From contig NAOQ01000017.1 of NCBI GenBank assembly GCA_002751075.1, positions 27,466 through 67,825 of the forward strand: 40,360 nt of DNA. The letters are read 5' to 3'. Position numbers and translations under genes: made by a program. Origin of the DNA: Ichthyophonus hoferi (taxonomy: Eukaryota > Opisthokonta > Ichthyosporea > Ichthyophonida > Ichthyophonidae). The notes under the pieces were generated by a model, which made no database searches, was not told where the DNA came from, and was given only the letters and a program-made list of their open reading frames with translations. Positions 1 through 12,400 of this stretch are shown piece after piece; the first letter of the stretch is position 1, and every line of letters starts with the position of its first letter.

Positions 1-117
1 ACGCTGTCTCCTGGGAGGTGATTGGTCGGGAGAATCGTGACGTTGTCTCCTAGAAGGTGATTGGTCGGGAGAATCATGACGCTGTCTCCTAGGCGGGGAT
101 TGGTCAAGAGAATCATG
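1..117 (-). repeat. 39-bp in-frame tandem repeat, three units, coding (BUD13)
   Basis: Three units at 1-39, 40-78 and 79-117 differ at a few positions each. Each is exactly 13 codons and encodes a unit of the form R-H-D-S-P-D-Q-S-P-P-R-R-Q on the minus strand. The array touches the window edge and probably continues. SP-rich repeats of this kind are known in animal BUD13 proteins. Confidence 0.95.
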
Positions 118-3100
118 ACGAGCTCTGCGATATTCATAATAGTTGGAGTTAAGAAGTTATGATAGTAAACGAGACACAGAGAAGGTATAAGGTAGGACAG
201 TAGTAGAAAAGGGATAGAATAAAAGATAAAGCAAGGAAATAATATTATTATTAAGATTGGCAGCTGAGAGAATAGAGGATATGAGGGATAATGGAGATAA
301 GATGTTAGATAGTAATAGGTCAACTATAAAAAAATGTTATTGGACCTAGGTCATGAACTGGTTGCTTAGGTATCTAGTGTTGTTTTTATATACGCTTTTA
401 AATTTATAGGGTGATAGTAGGTATAGAAAATGGAAAAGAAAGAAAGAAAAAGTGGAAGTGAAAGCTCTGATTGTGTAATAATGATATTTAAGAACGCATA
501 ATAGATCACAAAAATACTTTTCTAGGGCATACATTATACACATACATACATATTATCATACATACATATATAACAGAGGTAACCTCCGAAGAATCTCCAT
601 ACCTTAGTGTGCTTCTCGAGGGGGCACTGGGTGAATCTTCAACTGTAATGCAATTATATTAATATATATATATATGTGTGTGTGTGTGTATATACAACCC
701 TCAGATAATAGATCATATTGTCTATCGCCTTTCCCTGGCCTATGTTTATCATTTTGCTATTTGCTCTGTATCTCTTTCCTTTGTATCATACTATACCCAT
801 GTCCTTATACACTTGCCTTTACACTTTCGTTCTGCCTGACCTAAGCCAATCCTAACATTCGATTACGCTTTATCCATGTTTTCCCACACAGTGGCCCCAA
901 TCAATTATTAATATAAAAATAGATACTTATCAGTGTAAAGCATTAACAGACAATGTCAATAAAGAATATATATATATCCGTCCTGTCTAGGATGAAAATG
1001 ATTGAATATAAAATCGACTAGTAGGCCGGAAAGGGATTACTTAAAATCATGTTCGTGGTGTTGATTGACTGTTATAAAACTAGTGTCATCCCATCAGCCA
1101 AGGCCTACACAATCACCGTATTCATACGCAATATTTACTTTCAAAAAACGTGTTGAATTGGTTGAAATGTTTCACTTGTTACGAAAGGGGATTGTGTTGC
1201 ATATGTAAAACATAATATATAGAACGACTATTACATAATGTCTGTCAATGAAAAAAACGTAAAATAAAAAACAAAAGGAATATACATCTTTTTTAGAAAA
1301 AAGTAGGATAAGATAGGATAAGATAGGATATAAATCACATACTTTTCTTCCAACGAGATGGAGAGTGGCCTCTGATTGGTCGATCATCTTGCACTTCAGC
1401 CACTAAGGGAGCCTCTTCGTCTACATTCTCTACACCTGCATTGGGGTTTTAATAAATAGTCATATATGTGAGAAAAAAACAGTTATGCGTGGGTGTAGGT
1501 ATGCATGTGAGTATAAATAAATAAATATATCGGCTGAAATATATGATGTAAGGCACTTAAAATATGCATTCGGTTTTCTTTCATTGTATAAACGTTGTCC
1601 AGCAACATAATGGAGTATACGGAATATAAGAGAATGATATCAAACCAATCGGATAGTAGTAGAAGGTATAATATGGAAGAGATAGTGAAAGTACATCTGT
1701 ACGGGGAAGCAGGGATATGTGTGTAGTTGTAATGTGTAGGTCATAGCGAGAGTATTTATGAGTACACACTGCCTTATTAACATAAAAAATTGAAATTGAA
1801 AAGCACAGAAATCTGCAGTAGAAACAAGAAAAATGTGATTCCAATCACAAAATTATAATAAGAAATACAAAAAGATAAAAGAGATATTAAAAGTGTACAG
1901 GATTATTTAAAATCCCGGGAAAATGCATAGCAACGAAAAGCCAATACCTACCATCATCACTCACGATATCATTCGAGGGAAGAGGGGGAGCGTCATCATC
2001 GACATGGATTTTCACAGTAACGCCTTTGATTGATGCACCGCTCACTGTAAACCCACACGCTCTTCTTTTAAAATGCTAATACATCCTATCACACGCTTGG
2101 ATATCTTCTTTTAAAATACTAATACATCTCCTCACATATGTATATTTATATCTACCTAACATCGTAAGTAAAGATGTATAGATGATAAATAGCTATTGGA
2201 TGAATTTTATGTCACCTATCAGCGCATAACAACAAGAGGGAGGGTAGGAAGACAGAACTGGATATTAGTTGTTGTAATAGAGAGATAGAGATAGATAGAG
2301 ATAGTGTGGATGCATAGATATAATAGAAAAAAGGAATTAAGAGATAGACTGGAGCAATATAAGATAGTATGAATGTATTCTGAGGTAGAAACAAGAATGG
2401 TATGGTCAAATTATTACTCTGCGTAAGTAAGCAAGTATATATAACACTATGACCCAACCTAAGAGAAGGGTGTGGAGTAAGAAGCATGCATGTTATAAAC
2501 TGTATGTCCTTTACCAGCTCTCAAATACTTATACCTTGATGTATATTAATAACGGAATAGGTGTATTAAACATAGGGTGGAAAATGCACAAACCTTTCTT
2601 TCTTCTCTTTTTCTTCTTTTTCTGATCATCGTCTGGCGGTCCAGAGATATATCTGTGATAGAGGAGAAGAAAAACAACAACAACAACAAGAATAATAATA
2701 ATAAAAGCAGCATTGATTAATGTTGGGCCACTTTGTCTTACTTTTTACTTGTTATTTCCATGTTCCCTTCATATAACCACAATTTACCCCCTTAATAAAA
2801 CTTACAATCTATAAATTGCTTTACATTAGGTATTACCCTTGCTTAAATGCTTTCTTTTTGTTATAAACATAACGTTTAAATTTATTTTACAATATATTGT
2901 TTAAGAGTTTGGGGGTTGTGACCTGTCACACTCGCTGCCTTTCCCTATATTTATATACATCGTAAATACTAAATAAATATGTGTATGAATATAAAAATAT
3001 AAGCAAACAGAAACAAACATCAATATTTAAGTACGTAAGCACACAATATTATGTATATTTAAGTACTAAGGATGAAGAAAATTATGATAAAACAGTGCAA

Positions 3101-3250
3101 ATAAGGCTGATAGAGAGAGAGCTAAACAAAATGTATAATGAAAAACAAATTTCGAAGAAAAAAAAATGGAAACTAGAAATTTAAAGTACAAGTGCGTATA
3201 TGCTCGGTGCATTACCGTTTGAGATATTCTTCTTTGGATAGAGTAGTCAT
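1..3250 (-). CDS. BUD13: BUD13 pre-mRNA splicing factor (RES complex), 5' six exons, partial
   Basis: Bud13 is the scaffold of the RES (retention and splicing) complex with Snu17/RBMX2 and Pml1/SNIP1 on the activated spliceosome. Exons on the minus strand are 3216-3250, 2594-2652, 1952-2044, 1343-1435, 603-642 and 1-124 (running off the window). All junctions are GT-AG and phases match throughout. Exon 1 encodes MTTLSKEEYLKR and exon 2 continues YISGPP then a run of Asp, Lys and Arg, which matches the Bud13 N-terminus (EYLKRYLSG followed by a basic stretch). Exon 3 carries KGVTVKIHVDDD and exon 4 carries APLVAEVQDDRP and SPSRWKK, as in the family. Exon 6 encodes three copies of an RHDSPDQSPPRRQ-type repeat, the hallmark of the Bud13 disordered region. 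The conserved C-terminal block that binds Snu17 lies beyond the left edge. The start at 3250 is the only ATG that gives the family N-terminus. Introns are 303-700 bp. Confidence 0.93.
1308..1332. repeat. Short 10-bp tandem repeat in a BUD13 intron
   Basis: About two and a half copies of an AGGATAAGAT unit follow the A-rich stretch in the intron between BUD13 exons 4 and 5. No function is suggested. Confidence 0.6.
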
Positions 3251-6200
3251 TTTTACACTGTAATATATGCAAGTGTATGTACAATATATATTATGTTGTG
3301 CTAGTATAATTAGACTATCTATTATCAGCTAATTTATTGTTTTTGTATTTATATATATATATATGTGCAGCCTAAATTATGACGTAAGGTGAGGCGCTCC
3401 TAACAAATAGGAATGTGTTCGAGCTTTTGGATGCCATAAGGTGGTGCGATATCATTTAACGATCTCCGATTGAATACTTAAAATAAAATATAATATACTA
3501 ACAACGAACATCTAAAGCCATTGAAATAGATCATTAAAGTGATCTGGGCATACCAATCTCCACATATATTTTCAGCAATTTGCTTAAATAAGTTTATTAT
3601 TATTTGTTACTGGTTTCGTTCCTCTCCCTGACCACCTATACTGTGTGATAAACTCATTTCCACTGATACAAATTGAAGAAGAAAACCCTCATAAATTTCT
3701 CAGTACATCTCACTCCTCTAGGATCCTGAAATAGAATCTACATATACATTTCTTCCTATTCTGTATCCATCTCCTTTTCTCTATTGACAAGATCATGTAA
3801 ATGTACATTAACTCCATGGCTAACTCAGCAATCAATACTCTCACACACACTAATTGGATACCCCAGGATCATGTGGCCAAATCACTGGAAGCTACCACTG
3901 ATTGTTATATTATTTTAATAATAATTACTTTTCGCATCACTTAAAATACTAAGCATAATCTCTTGAAATATCACACATGTAATATAAAAGTAGTATAAAA
4001 ACCAAAAATAGTGTAGTATTGTGTATTCAAAAGAATAGTCTAGCAGATCATAGTAACCTAAATGAAATAAATAACAATACCCATTGTTTCATAATGAATA
4101 TAGTAGAGAAACTTAGCTATAGATAAGATTTTCTTTTAGTGTCATATTTTAATTATTACAAACAATAGTTTAATCATAGCAATGATATGCTGAAGTTAAG
4201 CTGCTAACATGTGAGCATAACTGATTTAGTATTGTTATTTTGCTGTTATTGTTTTTAAGAAGAGAACTCTATTGGTACCATTATGAATTATGTGTAAAAT
4301 TGTTTATAAAATGATGTGCTTTATTTGTATCAATGTATACATCTGATATTTAAAAAGTAGTTCTTTTGGACCAGTATTAAGATTGAAATTAGAGTGAGAG
4401 GATTAATGGTGCTTTTTTGGTTATCATATGTGAAGTTTGAAAAGGGAAACTCTCCGTCTATGCTATCTACTAAGGAATGCACTACTTAATTATTTCCTTG
4501 TAAGTCGCTAGCCTTTCTGCTTGGAGCCTGGATTGATCTGCTCCCAATGTTTTTTTTAATTTCTGTTAACATAATAATCTGGCTAATGGTAGAGGGTAAC
4601 TTTTTTTCTCTTGTGAATAAATACCTAAAATCAAAGCATGCTGCTCTGTTTGAGGACTTGTTTTTAAGTAAACGATATATTTATATATATATATATATAA
4701 CTCAGAACTAATCCAAGTTGAGTGTCTGCTACTTGGCTGTGTAAATAGATAACATATACTTAGGCATAATTAAGAACGTTTTACGTGTTATTACTTATTG
4801 TTAGAATCCCTGGATTGTAACATGGATAAACCAAGCTTCTCACTGTGTATAAATGGACTACTTTATTCTTTACTAAGCAGTTATGTATCTTTCAACTCAG
4901 AGTTCTATTTTAGCCATCTTCAGAATTCCTTTTCTTTTCTTTGGCATGTTCTTCCTTGATATTGATAGACACTAAAAAGGATTTCCTTCTCTTTTGAAGA
5001 GAAATAAAGAATATCTCCTTCATTTTTGTAAATTTATTTTCACATAAAACATATTTTTATTGTAAACACTTAATATTAAGGACTTGTCTTCAATGAATGT
5101 CTTGTTTATAATTATCTAGTTGGTAAAGTAATTAGCGCCAGTTAGATCAATTTTCTTTACTCTCTATTATAGTTCAATTATATCCTCGAACGTGTGAATT
5201 ACCAATAGTATGTTTTATTTTAATTGCATTAATCTGCACATATACATGACCCTAGTCTACGGTTAATTACACCCAGGTATAAAAATATAGGCACTTCCTC
5301 AAGTAAACTTTACTTCATTGAGTATTTTAATAATTGATTGTATAATGATTGTTGGGAATAATAAGTAATGATAGGAGCGTTCCTGTGACCTATATTCGTT
5401 TAAAAAGTGAGAGAATACCGAATTAAGAGACGTTTTAACGTGTTCCTAAGTATACATGGAGTATAGATATGCCAAATCACAATTTTATTATTAAAAAAGT
5501 CAACAAGACTTGCCATAGGCAGGATGCCTAAGCAATGTGCTATCTATACCCCAAAAAATATAATATAATCTGAAATGGTTTAATATAGTTATAGGATCTC
5601 TACCATTGGCTGGTTCGATTTTAATACATTATCTTGGATTACCGTTTAACATCAACAGATATACCAGCTATTTTACCAGGCTACATATGCAGTAATATTT
5701 GCTAATAATAAGAAATATTCATAGTTATAAAAAAATACCTAAATTAATTATATACTCCTGTTTTAACACTACCTAATGCCGATTCCGGAGAAGCGATTGG
5801 CTAGCTGATCACCTATGTCTATACCAATGTATATTGATTTCTTATTAAGAATATTCATAATATAGTGTCTCATCTAATGGAAATAACTAGTTGAGTGCGC
5901 CTTGTGATATATATGTAATGGTTATTATGTTTTACAGTCTATATTTTAGAAGTTACAGTTCAATAGTAATTTAGGCAGGTTCAATGATATTTCCGAAAAA
6001 GATTGTATCCTTGCTATTTAGCATGATTATCCATTCTAGGTGAATGATATTCCCCAATTTAATTTTATAATTATGATATATTCAAAGCATGTCTTATTAT
6101 ATTACCTGCAAACCTATGGTTAGATGCCAATCATTTCACAGACTTTTACACCAGGATAGTAGATGTGCTCTAAACTCTGTTTGTGTTTCCTTTACTGGCG

Positions 6201-6432
6201 GATAACATCATAACATCTTAATGTGTTTGGTATTGTTACCATAGTATTATTTTAAAAGAATAGCTGCATATCAAATTTGGATAAAAATATACTTAAACCA
6301 TAAGTTTTTTAAAATGGATTTGTACAAACTCGTGATGGGACGTAGGATGGTGAGAAGAAAAAGACTAGTATACCCCAAAAAATAATACGAAAAATAATTT
6401 CAAATATTTTCGGTTTTTAATTTAAGCTAGGT
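3251..6432. other. Intergenic, AT-rich, no recognised gene
   Basis: About 3.2 kb lie between the start of BUD13 and the stop of the RNF216-like gene, both on the minus strand. I see no exon with family motifs, no convincing tRNA or rRNA, and only AT microsatellites (for example 3349-3364 and 4678-4699). A coding-like frame of about 24 codons ends at 4482 on the minus strand but has no start, no clear splice sites and no recognised homology. Confidence 0.6.
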
Positions 6433-9400
6433 TCAATCGGAATTATTTTCCCAGCCTTGATAGTCAAATTGTGGCCGTTCTTTTGATTCTCTTGGATATA
6501 TGATTCTTGAGCTGTGTGTTGGATAGAGGAAGAAGATGCATCTTAAAATTTCTGTTTTTTAAAAACAAATATCTAATATAAAAAAAAATATAACGTGTAC
6601 TAAGGAAAAAATTACATAAAAACTTGAATACATGTGGTGGGTTATAACCTTGTATGTTTAACAAAAGTGAATACAAATCAAATGATATTAATTCCTGTGT
6701 ACAGAATTTCTCCTGAGTATGTTGTTCTCTACTTGAAGATGCATATAAAGAAGGGGTTATTAGAAGGATTGCAGGAGCTGAAATAAACGCATCCGCATTT
6801 AAAGGAAACCTTCCATAACAGAGCATCTAATATGCTGTGGCCTCAGTGTTCATTTAACGATATATCAATTTAAACCTTCTAGAACCCATCACAGTTCCAT
6901 TCCCCTCTTATTTCATTATATACAACAATCGTTAACAGACTACTTGTTGAGCAAAATGTATATCCTACCTCGTTTTACCGTGACATCCATGTGTTGGTTA
7001 TCCACCTTTGCAGTATCCTCCCAGAGAAAACAGCGTGTGCATTTATTACATGGTTCACCTGGATTTCTACAAAAGAAAGTGAATAGAAATTGCTTATCAA
7101 TATTTCATTTTTCCATATAGCCGATATATTGCCAAAATGTCTAGAAAAAAGTGTACATAAATGATCTAGGAAAAAGGTGATTACCATATAACAAACCAAG
7201 ACTGATTAAAAACGGGTTTAATTCAATTTCTATTTTAAGAAGAAAAAATGTGGAAATACATATAAGCAAATACGTCTAATAAAACCTTAACTCAAACATA
7301 TATGAACGTATAAAAGGAACTACCTATTCATATAAACGTATATATTTTTAATAATGAGACGGATATTAAAGATGTAGAGCAATTGGGGAAAATAGGTGTA
7401 GATATAGTGGCAAAAAGAAATTTGTATGGGAGAAGATAAAGAGTATATTGACGTAACTGTACATGAAATAATAACCCAGTCATTATGTGTAGAAAATATC
7501 AATAGATTAAATGGTAAATACATACATAGGTAATCCTACAACAGGTATGTGTACCTTACGTGTTGGCAGAAATGTTTATAACCTTTCTCAAGAGCAATCG
7601 CCTCTCGACAGATATAGCAGAATTGTTGACCACATTTACACTTCATCTGTAGAAATTACTTTAAAAAATAAGCAATAAATAAGAGCAAAAGGGTATATAA
7701 AACACTTATATTTGTAACCCTGAAAAATGTTCAATTGAAATATTTATAATAAAATTGGCATTTATATCTCTTGGATACACAATACTTATTGGCCAATTTG
7801 CCTTAGTCAGTGGTAGTTATCAAGTAATGTGTATATAAAATATTAACAGCAAAAAAGGAAGCGAAGAGGAATAATATTAATGGTGATTAATTGGGAATAA
7901 ATTAAGAAAACATTCAAAAACAAATTCTGCAACTATGAAGAAAATGAAAAAATCATTATTTACTAGAGACATATGAGAATAGAAAGAAAAACAATTACAA
8001 ATTAAATAGAATGAAAACACATAAAAAACAAAAAACCAAAAAGTAATTGCGGGACACTGCAAAATACAGATACACAAGTCCTTTTTCCTTCCTAATCACT
8101 TTTTTATTTGTTTTATTTCTCAATGCCACTATATATATATATATATATATATATATCTTTAACCTCCTTCACTTTACTTCTTTCTCACATGTTATTTTTT
8201 TGTGAGAAAATATTCATCCCAACAAAAAGAAATATAATTGTCATTTTTGGGTGACTTGATAGTGTATAAAAATATAACAATTCTACAGTTAGACATTTGA
8301 CTATTAACTTACTTTGTTACATCCAGACTCTTTAATGATGGGTGTGCCACATTTTAAACAAGGTCGAATAACCAATGAAGATAGGCTTTCTTCTCTGTAA
8401 TGAGTAATATTAATGCGTATATATTTAAACAAATATGTATGTTTGTGTAGAGAATTTTATACTCTAAAATATGTATGTATGTGTGTGTAGTCTCTTTGTA
8501 AAGGTTTTGAAGTATCAACAGATTAGTGTATATCAAAGAATTAGTGATGTACAAAAAGCAAATTGTAATAACAAATTCCTTGTGTGCAAGTATAATATTA
8601 AATGTGTCCCTTGTATATATTACCGTCTGTAATCTAATTCATATAGCAGTAAAAATGGGTATAATAATCAATAAACTATACTACCAAATACAAGGCGTCT
8701 GAAAAGACTCCCCATCAAACTTTCCAATTGGATGTATACTTAGTATCAGTAATACCTTGGCCTTGCATATTATGATAGCAAAAATTCATGAATATATATG
8801 AACACCAAGTATGCAATTTAAGCTATATATTTATTTATATATATTAATGAATAAATTAGCAAATGAATACAAATTTCAGGGAAAGCATATATATGGGATG
8901 TGGTATACATGTGCGTGCATGTACACTTAGATATATTTAATTTATTAAAGTTGAGATGTCATGAAATATGTAGTATATATTAGAAAGGCTAGAAGCAATG
9001 AAAATTTAGTTTGATTGAATGGAAAATGATGTCACATCAAACCAGAATCATAAAGGAGAGGAGACTAAATAGATTCTATATACACAGTTATACGAAATAT
9101 GGTCTCAGTTTTCTTCTCTTTATCTGGACATGGACCTGGTCTGTGGTCATTGTTTTTGCATGTTCGACATGAGACCTATGGAGGTTGCACAACTATAAGA
9201 AATACACTCCTGTAAACAGTTTTTTGTGGTTTTGCATGGGTGTGAGCATATACATATACTTTTAGGCTGAATATGTATGTATCTATACTAGATATAAAGA
9301 TATAACATACATATGCATATTACCAACCTAACACAGGAATGGCTTAAAAGAGAAAAAAATGCAAAATAAAACACAATAATAATAATAAAGGTATTTAATA

Positions 9401-12400
9401 TATGCATGAAAAGAGAGATTCCAAGTAGAAACATGTACAGTTTTTTTAAAATTGCTCTGGAGGATGAGGGCATGTGTATTTACATAGAGGAAAGAACATG
9501 TCAATAATGCATACTCGCAGGCACTTTGGATTAAGACATTGTAATATTGGCATTCGGGCTTTATTCATATCTATATCCACCCCATAGATCCTACAGTAGG
9601 GACACACCTCCAAGTTTTCCAATCCGACATCAATAAGTAAATTCTATTTGAAACAACTAAATATTAGTTTTTCACAGTAAAGTGTACTGTATCATTCTAT
9701 CAAAATGCCCTGCAGATTTTAAAAATGCGATTTAATTTATCTTTTTATATGTAGCAACATGCCATGTTATAAAATATAAAATAAAAGTATAAAATAAAGA
9801 ATCTGCTACTTATTAATTAAATTAATTATCTTTTATTAAGAAGTTAAATTTGTGTTATGTTCTCAACTAATATAAAGTAAGGCTTTCATAGTAGTCAATA
9901 ACCATTAAAACCTGCTATTGACCAATATGATATATTATTCTAAATTATATTGTGTTGTCTGAGACTACACCCATTTCCCATACCTGCCTCAAGCGCTGAT
10001 CCAACCTTTCCTTCAGTTTACGAGGCAGCACTTTATTCAATTCATTGGGTCGATAAATACCAATACAATCATCCGTTGATAAACATCTAAATTCAAGTTT
10101 GCCCGCGCCAAATACTGCCTCTGTATAAATTCATAATACCACAGCTCATAGTTCAGTACACACTTTAGCACCTGCACAACCCCTTATATACACACTATTA
10201 TATAAATATCACATGTGCATATAGAAATATACACTGCTAAAAACATAGCATACATATCATTTGCGTTAGCTGCATGTTATAAAGCACACGCTTGTGTGTG
10301 TATATAAACAAATAACTATTTATACTAATATAAACTTAGTGTTGTTAATGTATTACCAAAACCTGGGTGAAAGCATATTTACTATGTTAAAATAAACTCT
10401 TACTTTTAAGCTTTCAGAAATTACTTTTAAAAAACCCCGTGATATAATATTAAATTAATCAGAGTATGTATACTCAAACCATGTAGACTTCATTGTTTCA
10501 AAATTCATGACCCATATTCGTCCTATACATAGGCTATAATGACAGTTTCATCAAACACACAGCAACTCCTTTCATGAATGAAAGGCTGTCCTTTGCTCTA
10601 GAATATATAGCCTACGTTTATATGTGTATATCAATCAATACACAATTAATAAATAAACTAATAAAGGGAATACAAATTAAATGTGATACAGGAAAATTTG
10701 ACAAAAATCTAGAATAAATAATAAGAAATACTAAGGACTGAAAAAGAATAAAAACTGAAGAACAGTAAAATCACTAAAACGAAGGAAGGAATAGTTAAGA
10801 TGCGTTTCATTAATGTTAATAAACGGGTATACTGTATTTAAGACGGAGAAAATACCTTCAACAGTTTTTATTAAGCACTGCTGGCACAGCCAATGAATAC
10901 CTTCGCTGCACTGTAGCATATCTTCAACATATTTTGTCTCACAACAGCATTCGCATTCACACTGAATTTCAACACCTGCCAATTGATATTGCATAAAAGT
11001 AAAAAATGTATATTATTTCTTTATATACACTATATAAAATACATTTTTAATAAACAGGTAAAATCTGTAAAAATGTAATAACCCAGATATTTTAGTTGCA
11101 TTTTCACTCCAGATACAGTAATGGATTCAGACGTAAACTCGCAGTAACCTCCCATTCCCGGATCTATCTATTTATATATATATACCTTGACTGTTTTCTT
11201 GTCTGTCAGAGTCATCAGAATTTTGAAACTGCTGGCCAAGTGTAGTTCTATTAATCCCCGCCATTTTAATTAATAACCAAATGAATCGATTGAATTAAAA
11301 AGTATTTCTTGAATCGACACGAAAACACAAGACCCTTTGATTTTCCCTGAAATATGCCACCAGGGAATGTGTCACAGTGTGTATAGTGCAATATTTTAAG
11401 ACAAAACAACTATAAGAACATATTTTTCATAAAATGTAATACAACAATATATCATTAAATATGGCATATATTAAGTAATATAACAGACATTTAACTTTTG
11501 AACCTAATGGAAAGTAAATTAACGTGACTTGAATAAAGTACATGATGTATTATAATATGCATTGCATATTTTACATAATATGGTACCCTGTGACATAAAA
11601 TAGTATAATAATATACTATGCAATACTTTTATGGATTATCTTACAGACAAGCATATGATGTAATATCCTATAAAAAATATATATTACTCTCACATAATCT
11701 TAAATTTAAATTCAGCCTAAAAACTAGATATAATGTATGTAACTAAATACTTGATAAAATACAAAAGAATAATTTGTATCTATTGTAATTTATTTTACAA
11801 AATCTCTTAAGATATGTTAGAATTCCAGTTTTTTGCATTGTATCACTTAAATTATAGAAATTGCAACATAAATATATAGCATAACCCATATAGAAAAAGA
11901 TAGAATTTATTTGATTGTTTTATAATGTTCAATAAATTGATAGTACCATTTTTGTTACTATGGTTATTCAAATTGAAATCAAATGTTTTTACTAGCAAAA
12001 CAATGTGTCACTATAAAATAAATAAGAAAAGGAACTAGCAATAGCGGTATATTTATAGTAAGAATATTAAGTGTATGTGTTATGTTAAAACGCAACAACA
12101 AAATAGAACGCTATATACGAAATTGTATAAATATGTAGTAAAGATACAAGAGATCATAAAAAGGTGTTTTATTTCCGTTTTACTAATGATTATATTCTGT
12201 TAATATTTTCCTCCCGTCGCTGATTGAGCATTACTTACCTTACCTGAGAAGCAAGAGACTACGAGGATGTAGATTAGTTATCAGTTAGTGAAGAGATGCA
12301 ATTGATCAAATTTGGTACTTAATTTTGCAACCGAGAGAAGTGGCTCTAAGTTGAAATTGAACGCCACTGGATTATTTTTTTGTAAGATTCCTGAAAATTA

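Noticed and set aside
2212-2487. Open frame of about 90 codons on the minus strand inside a BUD13 intron
   Set aside because: Low-complexity, Ser/Leu-rich composition from AT/GA repeats. It lies wholly within an intron whose flanking exons are firm.
5581-5640. Possible tRNA from a GGTTCGATTTT stretch resembling a T-arm
   Set aside because: The stem does not pair and no acceptor or anticodon arms can be drawn around it.
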